In this document: positions 25,643-34,170 of the stretch, in pieces
Position numbering within the stretch: position 1 is the first letter of the stretch
Layout: each line of letters begins with the position of its first letter
Source of the DNA: Crenobacter cavernae
GTDB taxonomy: Bacteria; Pseudomonadota; Gammaproteobacteria; Burkholderiales; Chromobacteriaceae
Length of the DNA: 64,000 bases
NCBI RefSeq assembly: GCF_003355495.1
Contig: NZ_CP031337.1
Location: 2,609,001-2,673,000, forward strand
Direction of reading: 5' to 3'
The notes under the pieces: generated by a model
Told to the model about the DNA's origin: nothing
The model's database searches: none
What the model saw: the letters and a program-made list of their open reading frames with translations, nothing else
Position numbers and translations under genes: made by a program

Positions 25643-27049
25643 ATGAACGATCCGATCCCCTCCCTCGATAACGAAACCGCGGCGATCCGCATGCCGCCGC
25701 ATTCGATCGAGGCCGAACAGTCGGTGCTCGGCGGGCTGATGCTCGACAACCAAGCCTGGGACAAGATCGCCGACGTCATCGCCGAGTCCGACTTCTACCG
25801 GCACGACCACCGGCTGATCTTCCGCCACATCGCCCGCCTGATCGAGCTGTCGCGCCCGGCCGACGTGGTCACCGTGTCGGAAACGCTGGAACAAAACGCC
25901 GAGCTGTCGAACGTCGGCGGGCTCGCCTACCTGGCGACGCTGGCGCAGAACACGCCGTCGGCGGCCAACATCCGCCGCTATGGCGAGATCGTGCGCGAGC
26001 GCTCGGTCATGCGCCAGCTCGCACTGGTCGGCACCGAGATCACCGAGGCGGCGTACAGCCCGATGGGGCGTGACGCCGCGCAACTGCTCGACGAGGCCGA
26101 GGGCAAGGTGTTCCAGATCGCCGAGTCGACCGCCAAGTCCAAGCAGGGCTTCCTCGAGATGCCGGCGCTGCTGAAGGAAGTGGTCGAGCGCATCGACATG
26201 CTCTACAGCCGCGACAACCCGGACGAGGTGACCGGCATCCCGACCGGCTTTATCGATCTGGACAGCAAGACCTCCGGCCTGCAGCCGGGCGACCTGATCA
26301 TCGTCGCCGGTCGCCCGTCGATGGGTAAGACCGCGTTCTCGATGAACATCGCCGAACACGTCGCCGTCGAGACCAAGCTGCCGGTCGCGGTGTTCTCGAT
26401 GGAGATGGGCGGCACGCAGCTGGTGATGCGGATGTTGGGCTCGGTCGGCCGGCTCGACCAGCACATCCTGCGCACCGGCAAGCTCGGCGACGAAGACTGG
26501 CAGAAGCTGACCTACGCGATCGGCAAGCTGTCCGAGGCACCGATGTATATCGACGAGACCGCGGCCTTGACCGCGCTCGAAGTGCGCGCGCGCGCAAGGC
26601 GTCTCGCGCGCCAGCACGGCGGCAAGCTCGGCCTGATCGTGATCGACTACCTGCAGCTGATGTCGGGCTCGGGCCGCAACGACAACCGGACCGCCGAACT
26701 CGGCGAAATCTCGCGCGGGCTGAAGGGCCTCGCGAAGGAATTGCAGGTGCCGGTGATCGCGCTGTCGCAGCTGTCGCGCGCGGTCGAGCAGCGGCCGAAC
26801 AAGCGGCCGATGATGTCCGACCTGCGCGAATCGGGCGCCATCGAGCAGGACGCCGACCTGATCGTCTTCATGTACCGCGACGAATACTACAACCCCGACT
26901 CCGACCAGAAGGGCCTGGCGGAGGCGATCATCGGCAAGCACCGTAACGGCCCGACCGGCACGGTGCGCCTCGCCTTCGTCGGCCACTACGCCAAGTTCGA
27001 GAACGCCGCGCTGCACGGCGCCGCCGGCTGGGCGGACAACGACGGCTGA
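25643..27049 (+). CDS. dnaB: Replicative DNA helicase
   Basis: Hexameric 5'-3' helicase of the replisome. 468 residues from ATG 25643. The N-terminal DnaB domain (PHSIEAEQSVLGGLMLDN) is followed by the RecA-like helicase domain with Walker A GRPSMGKTAF, Walker B LIVIDYLQLM, and the DLRESGAIEQDADLI and R-finger region. No intein. The frame is open upstream through the flavoprotein gene, but the family start is at 25643. Confidence 0.97.
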   Translation: MNDPIPSLDNETAAIRMPPHSIEAEQSVLGGLMLDNQAWDKIADVIAESDFYRHDHRLIFRHIARLIELSRPADVVTVSETLEQNAELSNVGGLAYLATLAQNTPSAANIRRYGEIVRERSVMRQLALVGTEITEAAYSPMGRDAAQLLDEAEGKVFQIAESTAKSKQGFLEMPALLKEVVERIDMLYSRDNPDEVTGIPTGFIDLDSKTSGLQPGDLIIVAGRPSMGKTAFSMNIAEHVAVETKLPVAVFSMEMGGTQLVMRMLGSVGRLDQHILRTGKLGDEDWQKLTYAIGKLSEAPMYIDETAALTALEVRARARRLARQHGGKLGLIVIDYLQLMSGSGRNDNRTAELGEISRGLKGLAKELQVPVIALSQLSRAVEQRPNKRPMMSDLRESGAIEQDADLIVFMYRDEYYNPDSDQKGLAEAIIGKHRNGPTGTVRLAFVGHYAKFENAALHGAAGWADNDG

Positions 27050-27089
27050 TCGGCCGGTCTTGCGCGCGGAAAACTTTTCAGGATATTGC

Positions 27090-27398
27090 ATGGCTTACTT
27101 TGAACATCACGTGTTCATCTGCTGTAACCAGCGCGCCGAGGGCGAGGCCTGCTGTGCCAACTTCGGCACGCCGGCGCTGCTCGGCAAGATGAAGGACAAG
27201 GTCAAGGCACTGGGCCTCGCCGGCGAGGGCAAGGTGCGCATCAACAAGGCCGGCTGCCTCGGTCGCTGTGATGACGGCCCGGTAATGGTCGTCTACCCGG
27301 AAGAGACCTGGTACACCTTCGTCGACGAGGACGATCTGGACGAGATCGTCGAAGAACACCTGGTGCACGGTCGCGTGGTGGAAAGGTTGAAGATCTGA
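27090..27398 (+). CDS. Thioredoxin-like (2Fe-2S) ferredoxin domain protein
   Basis: 102 residues from ATG 27090; 10 extra upstream codons are rejected since the family begins at MAYFEHHVFIC. Four cysteines of a thioredoxin-like [2Fe-2S] fold are present (CCNQRAEGEACC and NKAGCLGRCDDGP). Probably a small cytoplasmic electron carrier. It overlaps the next hydrolase gene by one base (stop/start TGATG), so the two are translationally coupled; the functional link is unknown. Confidence 0.87.
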   Translation: MAYFEHHVFICCNQRAEGEACCANFGTPALLGKMKDKVKALGLAGEGKVRINKAGCLGRCDDGPVMVVYPEETWYTFVDEDDLDEIVEEHLVHGRVVERLKI

Positions 27399-28006
27399 TG
27401 CTGAAACAGCCCGAAACCCTCGTGATCGCCGGCCCGGTCGGAGCTCTGTCGACCATCGTCGTGCCGGCGCAAGGCGAGACCACCGGCATCGCGGTGGTCT
27501 GCCACCCGAATCCGACCCAGGGCGGCACCAATACCAATAAAGTCGTCCAGACCGCGGCTAAGGCGCTGTCGCAGATGGGTTACACCTGCTATTGCCCGAA
27601 CCTGCGCGGTGTCGGTGACAGCGACGGCGTGCACGACCATGGCGCCGGCGAGGTCGACGACGTGATCGCGGTGGTCGACTATGCGAAAAGCGTGCACGGC
27701 GATCTGCCCTTGGCGCTGGCCGGTTTCTCGTTCGGCGGCTTCGTCGCGGCGCGCACCCGCGCGCGCATCGCCGCCGACAAGCTCTTGCTGATGGGCGTGG
27801 CGGTCGGCAAGTACGCCATTCCGACGCCCCAGGTGCCGGCCGATACGCTGGTGATTCACGGCGAAGAGGACGAGGTGATCCCGCTGTCGGCGGTGATGGA
27901 ATGGGCGCGCCCGCAGGGTCTGCCGGTGCTTGTGTTTCCGGGCACCAGCCACTTCTTCCACGGCAAGCTGATTCCGCTCGGCAAGATGATCCAGCGCTGC
28001 TGGTAG
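27398..28006 (+). CDS. Alpha/beta hydrolase
   Basis: 202 residues with nucleophile elbow GFSFGG (Ser ~109), Asp and His toward the C-terminus (GEEDEVIP, GTSHFFHG) and an HPNPTQGGT oxyanion segment typical of the small dienelactone hydrolase-like group found in beta- and gammaproteobacteria. Cytoplasmic. It overlaps the ferredoxin gene stop, and a terminator built from the dispersed TTGGCCGAG word follows directly. Substrate unknown. Confidence 0.85.
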   Translation: MLKQPETLVIAGPVGALSTIVVPAQGETTGIAVVCHPNPTQGGTNTNKVVQTAAKALSQMGYTCYCPNLRGVGDSDGVHDHGAGEVDDVIAVVDYAKSVHGDLPLALAGFSFGGFVAARTRARIAADKLLLMGVAVGKYAIPTPQVPADTLVIHGEEDEVIPLSAVMEWARPQGLPVLVFPGTSHFFHGKLIPLGKMIQRCW

Positions 28007-28024
28007 TCACGGAAGTTATCTCGC

Positions 28025-28065
28025 AAAAAGCTCGGCCAACCCTCAAAGGTTGGCCGAGCTTTTTT
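28025..28065 (+). terminator. Terminator made of an inverted pair of the TTGGCCGAG word
   Basis: AAAAAGCTCGGCCAACC, 6-nt loop, GGTTGGCCGAGCTTTTTT: a perfect long stem with A and T runs. Both arms are full copies of the dispersed word, the way Neisseria uptake sequences are used. Downstream, 28066-28253 also holds a GC hairpin CAATGCCGCG/CGCGGCATTG and a likely -10 TATGAT for the ABC gene. Confidence 0.88.
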
Positions 28066-28253
28066 GTGCGGCGCCGGACAGGCTTACAGCGTGTAGTCGA
28101 GGCTGGAAACGGTGAGGGCGGGCAGGGTGATTCTCCTTGGCCTGCTATGCGCAAAATGCAATGCCGCGACCGGAAACGGGCCGGCCGCGGCATTGCGTTA
28201 TGATAGCCCTTGGCCTTCCGCGCGGAAAGCCATGACATAGATATGGAGGCGTC

Positions 28254-29153
28254 GTGCTCAAGGTCGAACAACTGGAAAAACGCTACGACGGCCGGCCGGT
28301 GGTCGACAAGCTGTCCTTCCACGTGCGCCGCGGCGAGTGCTTCGCGCTGCTCGGCCCGAACGGCGCGGGCAAGACCACCACGCTGAAGCTGGCCTTGGGT
28401 CTCGTCGCGCCCGACGGCGGGCGCATTACGCTCGTCGGCGAGCCGGTGCCGGCCCGGGCGCGCGAGGCGCGCGCGCGCGTCGGCGTCGTGCCGCAGTTCG
28501 ACAACCTCGACCCCGACTTCACCGTCGCCGAGAACCTCGTCGTCTGGGGGCGCTATTTCGGGCTCGACGGCAAGCTCCTGCGCTCGAAAGTGCCGTACTG
28601 GCTCGAATTCGCCGGCCTGTCCGGCCGTGAAAACGCCAAGGTCGGCGAATTGTCCGGCGGCATGAAGCGGCGGTTGACGCTGGCGCGCGCGCTCGTCAAT
28701 GATCCGGACATCCTGTTTCTCGACGAGCCAACCACCGGCCTCGACCCGCAGGCGCGCCACCTGATCTGGCAGCGGCTGCGCCAGTTGATGCAGCAGGGCA
28801 AGACGCTGGTCTTGACCAGCCACTTCATGGACGAGGCCGAGCGGCTCGCAACAAGGCTCGCGGTACTCGACAACGGCCAACTGATCGCCGAGGGCAGCCC
28901 GCGCTCCTTGATCGAACGCCATATCGAGCCCGACGTGGTCGAAATCTACGGCGACAACGCGGTGCCGTGGGCGCGCGGCGTGACGCTCGACGACGTGCGG
29001 CTGGAAATCACCGGCGAGACGGCGTTCTTCTACGGCGAGGGCCTGGTCGGCCTCGAGGAGCGGCTCGACGCCGAGGGGCTGCGCTACGTGCGCCGCCCGG
29101 CCAACCTCGAGGACGTGTTTCTCAAGTTGACCGGTCGTGAGCTGCGCGACTGA
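28254..29153 (+). CDS. ABC transporter ATP-binding protein, NodI-like, without permease
   Basis: 299-residue nucleotide-binding subunit: Walker A GPNGAGKTTT (~39), Q-loop VPQFDNLDPDFT, signature LSGGMKRR (~133), Walker B ILFLDEPTTGLDP, H-loop TSHFMDEA. The C-terminal extension resembles NodI/DRA exporters. The GTG start follows GGAGG. The NodJ-like membrane subunit normally comes next, but only 60 nt separate this gene from a convergent, unrelated one. It may use a permease elsewhere or be left behind after a deletion. Confidence 0.87.
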   Translation: MLKVEQLEKRYDGRPVVDKLSFHVRRGECFALLGPNGAGKTTTLKLALGLVAPDGGRITLVGEPVPARAREARARVGVVPQFDNLDPDFTVAENLVVWGRYFGLDGKLLRSKVPYWLEFAGLSGRENAKVGELSGGMKRRLTLARALVNDPDILFLDEPTTGLDPQARHLIWQRLRQLMQQGKTLVLTSHFMDEAERLATRLAVLDNGQLIAEGSPRSLIERHIEPDVVEIYGDNAVPWARGVTLDDVRLEITGETAFFYGEGLVGLEERLDAEGLRYVRRPANLEDVFLKLTGRELRD

Positions 29154-29213
29154 GCGCTTCCCAGCGGCCTCACCGGACATCGGGTTAGGTACACATTAAG
29201 AAGCTGACGCGAC

Positions 29214-32033
29214 TTATGAGTGCAGCAGGTTTTCGTCGTTGGCATCCGGCTCTCCGCACCGGGTCAAGATCTCCGTCCGCACGGTGTCGCGTAGCCGGAT
29301 CGACGCTGACCAGTCGTCCCCATCCGGTCTGATGGGGGCACTGACCATCACGCTGATCGGCCCGCGGCGCGGGAACCACTGGCCGTCGCGCAGCACGGAG
29401 CGCGTGCCGCGGATCGTCACCGGCACCACGGCCACTCCGGCTTGCGCAGCGGCGGAAAACGCACCCGCCTGGAACGGCAAGAGGCCTGGCACGCGCCGGA
29501 ACGTTCCTTCCGGAAAGAACAGCATGGCGCTGCCGGCGCAAACGGTGCGCGTCGCCCGCGCGACGTCTTCCACCCCGCGCTGCGAGTTGTCGCGGTCGAC
29601 AAAAACGGTGCCGAGGCTTTGCAAGTACACCCGTGGGATGAATTGCTCCTCGAGTGCGCGCTTGGCGACAAAGCTGAAATGGCGCGGCAGCGCGGCTACC
29701 AGAATGATTCCATCCAGATAGCTCGCGTGGTTCGCCACCACCACGCAGGTTTCCTCGCGCGGCAGGTTCGCGAGTCCCTCGACGGTAAACGGGATCCCGG
29801 ACAGACGGATGAAGAGCCGGGCCGCAAGACGACTCAGCGCCCAGCTCCACGACGGCTTCGGCAGCATTCCGGTCAGTGCCCAGGTGAGGGGCGCGAGCAT
29901 CCAGAACAGCAGCCAGGCATATCCGGCGTAGGCCACCTCCGCCCCGGCGCGCCCGGCACGCCGCAATTGCGGCAGTACCGCCTGCCACGCAAAACGCGCG
30001 ATCTGCCGCCACGGCGCCGGCTGCGTGGCCGTAGCGCCTCCCTTCTCATACAGCTCGCGGCTGGCCGCGCGACGAATCTTGCCGCTTGATGTTTTCAGGA
30101 CCGTATGCGGCGGCACCAGGACTACGTCGTCCGGCGGCGCGCCGAGCACGTCGACTGCGGCGGTGTTGATCTGGCGGCGCAGCTGCGCGTCGGGGGTCGT
30201 CCCGCGGGTTTCCGCCATGACGACGACCCGTTCGGTACGCGTCCTCGGGTCCGGGCTGCCGAACACGGCGACGCAGCCCTTGCGGACACCGGGGATCGCG
30301 CCCACTGCCTCCTCCAGGTCATACGGGTATACCTGGCGCCCCCCCCGGATGATTACGTCCTTGGCCCGCCCGGTGATGTAGACGTCGCCTTTCGCCATGT
30401 AAGCGTAATCGCCCGAGTCCAGCCACTCGCCATCGAACAGTCGGCGCGTCTCTTTCGGATTGCGGAAGTAGCCACAGGTAGCCGACGGCCCCTTGAACAG
30501 GAGGCGCCCTTCCTGGCGTTCCGCCACCTCACACCCGGTCGCGTCGACCAGGCGGACCTCGTGGTCCGGCAACGGCCGGCCGCAGGCCACGACTAGCAGC
30601 GCGTCGGACGCACCGGACGCAGCAGGCTGCGCGCGGCCCGAGCGCGAGAACGCTTGCCGATCGATGCGGTCGATCATGAGACCCCGCCCCGGAGGTGGGA
30701 AGGCGAGGCCAAGAGAAGCCTCCGCCAGCCCGTACACCGGCGCCAGCGCGTCTGGCCGCAGCCCATAGCGGGCGAAGCGTTGCTGAAATTCCAGCATGGT
30801 CGTCGCGCTGACCGGTTCGGCGCCGTTGAACGCAAATCGCCAACTGGAAAGGTCGAGCCCGTCCAGCGCGGCCTCGTCCAGCTTGCGCAGGCACAGCTCG
30901 TAGCCGAAGTTGGGGCCGCCGGACAGCGTGCCGCGGTACCGGTGTACGGCCCACAACCAGCTTTCCGGTCGCGCGAGAAACGTCAACGGCGACATCACCA
31001 CCAGCGGAAAGGCGTAGTACAGGCTGCCCAGCCACGCCCCGATCAGCCCCATGTCGTGGTACAGCGGCAGCCAGGAGACGAAGACGTCTTCGGAGCTGAC
31101 CTCCAGCACCCGCCCCATGGCCCGCAGGTTGGCAAGCAGGTTGGCGTGTGTCAGGACCGCCCCCTTGGGATGGCCGGTACTGCCTGAGGTGTACTGCAGC
31201 AGGGCGATATCGTCCGCCTGGGCGGTGACGCGCTCCAGGGAGACGGTGCACGAGGACAGTTCTTCCGCGGTGCAGACAATGCGCAGCGACGGCACTTGGG
31301 ACTTGAGCAGCGTCGCCAGCGCCTTGGCCTGCGGTACCGTGATCAGCGCCGTGGCCAGCGCATTGGAGAGGATGCCGACGTGACGCCGCAGGTGCTCCTC
31401 GATCTGCGTCGCCCGGACCGGCGGGTAAATCGGTACCGGGATGCCGCCGGCGAGCAGAATGCCGACGAAGCTGAAGAAGTACTCGTGGCCGGTCGGCAGC
31501 ATGATCGCCGCCGCCTGACCCGGCTGGAAGCCGCGACCAAGCAGCCCCGCCGCGACGGAAGCGGCACCCTGCTGCAAGTCGATGTAGCTAAGGCGCGCCT
31601 CACCGCCGTCCCCGCCGTCGACGATAATATGCTCGCGCTCCGGATGGGCCCGCACGTGCCAGTCGAGTACCTCGTGCAGCGTCGTCGCCGTGTCCGGTGC
31701 CTGCGAGACGCGTTCCGGTACCGCGAATCGTGCAGCTAGGAATGCCTCCGCTCGGAGTGGGGCGCGCGCGGCAAGCAGCGCACGCAGCAGGTCCCGTGGC
31801 GATTCTGCCGTATTCAGGACCTGCTCCGACAGGCGCGCGCCGAACGCGCGCTCGATGCGCGTCAACAGCTCCACGCGCGCCAGGCTGTCCAGGCCCAGGT
31901 CTTCCGTCAGCGCGCTGTCCAGCGTCACCGCGCCCATGCCCTTGCGGCCTGGGTGCAGTTCGGTCGAGACCTCGTGCACGATCTGGAGCACGGCCTCATC
32001 CGTCACCGCGGGATAAGGCGAGTCTTTTTTCAT
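29214..32033 (-). CDS. ACP / fatty acyl-AMP ligase / PlsC-type acyltransferase fusion
   Basis: 939 residues. An N-terminal acyl carrier domain has the phosphopantetheine Ser50 in GLDSL. A long AMP-binding ligase of FAAL type follows (YTSGSTGHPKGAV near 280; YGLAEASLGLAF; DSGDYAYM; KTSSGKIRR). A hydrophobic membrane segment comes at about 690-720 and a C-terminal 1-acylglycerophosphate acyltransferase domain with NHASYLDG (HX4D, ~767) and FPEGTFRR. One chain could activate a fatty acid, hold it on its own ACP and transfer it to an acceptor. The domain order differs from E. coli Aas. Product lipid unknown; no partner genes adjacent. Confidence 0.85.
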   Translation of the reverse strand: MKKDSPYPAVTDEAVLQIVHEVSTELHPGRKGMGAVTLDSALTEDLGLDSLARVELLTRIERAFGARLSEQVLNTAESPRDLLRALLAARAPLRAEAFLAARFAVPERVSQAPDTATTLHEVLDWHVRAHPEREHIIVDGGDGGEARLSYIDLQQGAASVAAGLLGRGFQPGQAAAIMLPTGHEYFFSFVGILLAGGIPVPIYPPVRATQIEEHLRRHVGILSNALATALITVPQAKALATLLKSQVPSLRIVCTAEELSSCTVSLERVTAQADDIALLQYTSGSTGHPKGAVLTHANLLANLRAMGRVLEVSSEDVFVSWLPLYHDMGLIGAWLGSLYYAFPLVVMSPLTFLARPESWLWAVHRYRGTLSGGPNFGYELCLRKLDEAALDGLDLSSWRFAFNGAEPVSATTMLEFQQRFARYGLRPDALAPVYGLAEASLGLAFPPPGRGLMIDRIDRQAFSRSGRAQPAASGASDALLVVACGRPLPDHEVRLVDATGCEVAERQEGRLLFKGPSATCGYFRNPKETRRLFDGEWLDSGDYAYMAKGDVYITGRAKDVIIRGGRQVYPYDLEEAVGAIPGVRKGCVAVFGSPDPRTRTERVVVMAETRGTTPDAQLRRQINTAAVDVLGAPPDDVVLVPPHTVLKTSSGKIRRAASRELYEKGGATATQPAPWRQIARFAWQAVLPQLRRAGRAGAEVAYAGYAWLLFWMLAPLTWALTGMLPKPSWSWALSRLAARLFIRLSGIPFTVEGLANLPREETCVVVANHASYLDGIILVAALPRHFSFVAKRALEEQFIPRVYLQSLGTVFVDRDNSQRGVEDVARATRTVCAGSAMLFFPEGTFRRVPGLLPFQAGAFSAAAQAGVAVVPVTIRGTRSVLRDGQWFPRRGPISVMVSAPIRPDGDDWSASIRLRDTVRTEILTRCGEPDANDENLLHS

Positions 32034-32106
32034 CGGCTGACTACCGTTCCTGCGTTGCGGGCGCCTACATCGAGGCGCCGGAGAGGCTCATTTCTTCGGC
32101 GCGAAA

Positions 32107-32379
32107 TCATCCCGCGCCGATGCCACTAAAGCCAAGCGTGTACGCCTCAAGCTTAGCCACACGGAGAAAGCGAGAATGCCGGCCACCCCCTAAGGCGAGG
32201 GGTGTCGGTATCTTGATCCAAGGGGCGATTAGCATCTTGCAGCCGACGAACATCAACACGACCGCAACTTTATATTTTAGCAGGGCGAACCGCTCGGCCA
32301 TGTCCGGCATCAGGAAATATAGGGCGCGCAAACCCAGTATGGCGAAGATGTTGGAGGTGAAGACGATGAACGGGTCAAT
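32107..32379 (-). pseudogene. terC C-terminal remnant
   Basis: The reverse strand reads IDPFIVFTSNIFAILGLR..., ALYFLMPDMAERF and KIPTPLALG, the C-terminal part of TerC/Alx membrane proteins. An in-frame TGA precedes it and the N-terminal half is gone. An extra G in a G run near 32191 shifts the frame, after which the other frame continues the TerC end (VAGILAFSVWLSL). Decayed. Confidence 0.7.
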
Positions 32380-32409
32380 TCATCTAGAAAACGGATGTGA
32401 AGATACGCC

Positions 32410-32475
32410 GTGAACTACAAACATCTGCACTATTTCTGGGTGGTGGCAAAGTGGGGCAGCATTCTGCGCGATTGA
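32410..32475 (+). pseudogene. nhaR N-terminal remnant
   Basis: The 21 codons VNYKHLHYFWVVAKWGSILRD match the start of LysR-type NhaR regulators (NYK.L.YFWVVAK.GS). A stop then follows and no further LysR sequence is found in any frame. It is divergent from the terC remnant, an arrangement consistent with a deleted terC-nhaR pair. Confidence 0.6.
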
Positions 32476-32638
32476 CGGTATGGGATGGCGAGGGCGGTGT
32501 GCTGCTTCGCCGAGGATAACAGTGCGCCCGAATCCGGCGCCGACTGTACATGGTCGTGTCTGCCCGGCCGCCCTACACTGGCTTCGTAGTCGACCGCCAA
32601 CCGCACCGGATGGCGGCGTCCGACCCGGGGAGAGTCCG

Positions 32639-32977
32639 ATGGGCAACACAGCGCAAACCCTGTTCTTCGCGGGCCACGCCCGGCTGCCGCAGGGGATGGC
32701 GGCCCAGAACGTGTTCGAATCGCTGTCGATCACGGTCGAGGTCGACGCCCGCTACGCGGTGGTGATCGAGGCGTCGTGCACGCTGGCGACCGAGCACGGC
32801 CGCGTCTTCATCCGCGACCTGTTGCGCGGCTACAGCCTGCTGAACGGCGTGGCCGAGCCGATCGCCGAGATCCAGCGGCGCTATATCGGGCGGGCGGCGT
32901 CGGCGCTGGTGGCCGCGCTCAAGGACCTGGAAATGCAGTTCGAGCGCTGCCGCGCTTCGTTTGCCCGGGCCGGCTGA
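32639..32977 (+). CDS. DUF3870 domain-containing protein
   Basis: 112 residues from ATG 32639 behind GGGGAGAG; the frame is open upstream but without family support. The pattern FFAGHARLPQGMAA, VEVDARY, CTLAT..GR.F.RDLL and a C-terminal ALKDLE helix fits DUF3870, a small domain often near amino-acid or hydantoin catabolism genes. No known activity. It stands upstream of the glaH operon with a 237-nt gap in which I see no gene. Confidence 0.75.
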   Translation: MGNTAQTLFFAGHARLPQGMAAQNVFESLSITVEVDARYAVVIEASCTLATEHGRVFIRDLLRGYSLLNGVAEPIAEIQRRYIGRAASALVAALKDLEMQFERCRASFARAG

Positions 32978-33214
32978 GCCGCCGGGCGGTATCGTAAGAC
33001 CCCCGGCGTGGTGCGAGCCGGTAGCCGTACCACATCGCACCCGACGCGCTCGCCGCCCCTAGCCGGGCCGGCTTCCCGCGCGCCGCTTCATACCAGCCTT
33101 GTCTGTGGGGCTGCCGAACGCCGTGGCAATGGCGAAAAGAGGCAGTGCGCGCCGGCCCGCGAGGGCCCGGTGTTCCCGTCCAGTACCTATCTTTGAATTG
33201 GACAGGAGAGTCTC

Positions 33215-34159
33215 ATGGACATGCAGCAATCGCACCTCGCGCGCCAGACCCGTCACTACGCCGAGCACGCCGGCTACCGCATCGATGCCCATCCGCACCA
33301 CGCGCGGCTTTACCACGTCACGCTGAAGGCCGACGCGCTCGAGGCCTTCTTCTCCCGTTTCGCTCAATTCAACAGCCAGCATCTGGAATACGTGCCGTAC
33401 GCGCGCTTCACGCTGGCGCAAGGGTTGGCCGAGCTCGTCGGCGACGGCTTCCTCGCCGCGCTCTCCGCCATCGTGCACGACCGTGACTCGGGCGGCTTCA
33501 CCGTCGGCGTCGAGGGCGTCACCAACGACCCGCAGGATTACGTGAAGTTCGGCACCGCGATCGGCCACCTGATCGGGCCGGGCAACTTCGACGCGATGTC
33601 GGGCACCTACTACGCGCGCTTCGTCGTGAAGGACAGCGACGCGAGCGACTCCTACCTGCGCCAGGCCTACCGGCTGTTCACGCTGCACACCGACGGCACC
33701 TTTGTCGACGAGGCGACCGACTGGCTGCTGATGATGAAGTTCGAGGAGCGCAGCGCGGCGGGCGGCGAGTCGCGCCTCTTACACCTGGACGACTGGGAAG
33801 ACCTCGAGACGTTTGCCGAGCACCCGCTCGCCGCCTACGCGTTCACCTACACCTCGCCGCCGAGCAAGAACGTCGCGCAGGAAGTGCTGCGCCCGACCTT
33901 CTTCAAGGTCAACGATAAGCCGTGCATCTGCTTCATCGACCAGTTCGTTAGCCCCGAGACGATAGAGCACGCCGACTGGCTGGCCCGCCTGTCGGCCTCG
34001 CTGGAGGCCTCGCCGGCGACCGCGGCGATCCCGCTGCCGGTCGGCGACTTGATCGTGCTCAATAACAGCTTCTGGATGCACGGACGCGCGCCGTTCGAGC
34101 GCCACCCGGAACTTCACCGTGAACTGATGCGCCAGCGCGGCCGGTTCGCGCGAGCCTGA
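33215..34159 (+). CDS. glaH: Glutarate hydroxylase (Fe(II)/2-oxoglutarate dioxygenase)
   Basis: CsiD/GlaH converts glutarate to L-2-hydroxyglutarate with O2 and 2-oxoglutarate. 314 residues with iron ligands His158 and Asp160 (LHTDG) and His289 (WMHGRAPF), and an Arg-rich C-terminus for 2-oxoglutarate. ATG 33215 follows AGGAGAG. lhgO begins 12 nt after its stop, so the product is oxidised by the next enzyme. The E. coli regulator CsiR is not present in the window. Confidence 0.93.
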   Translation: MDMQQSHLARQTRHYAEHAGYRIDAHPHHARLYHVTLKADALEAFFSRFAQFNSQHLEYVPYARFTLAQGLAELVGDGFLAALSAIVHDRDSGGFTVGVEGVTNDPQDYVKFGTAIGHLIGPGNFDAMSGTYYARFVVKDSDASDSYLRQAYRLFTLHTDGTFVDEATDWLLMMKFEERSAAGGESRLLHLDDWEDLETFAEHPLAAYAFTYTSPPSKNVAQEVLRPTFFKVNDKPCICFIDQFVSPETIEHADWLARLSASLEASPATAAIPLPVGDLIVLNNSFWMHGRAPFERHPELHRELMRQRGRFARA

Positions 34160-34170
34160 GGACCAGCACC

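Noticed and set aside
28086..28150. Short minus-strand peptide frame with AAGGAG before a CTG codon
   Set aside because: Only 13 codons and no ATG/GTG/TTG start; could be chance.
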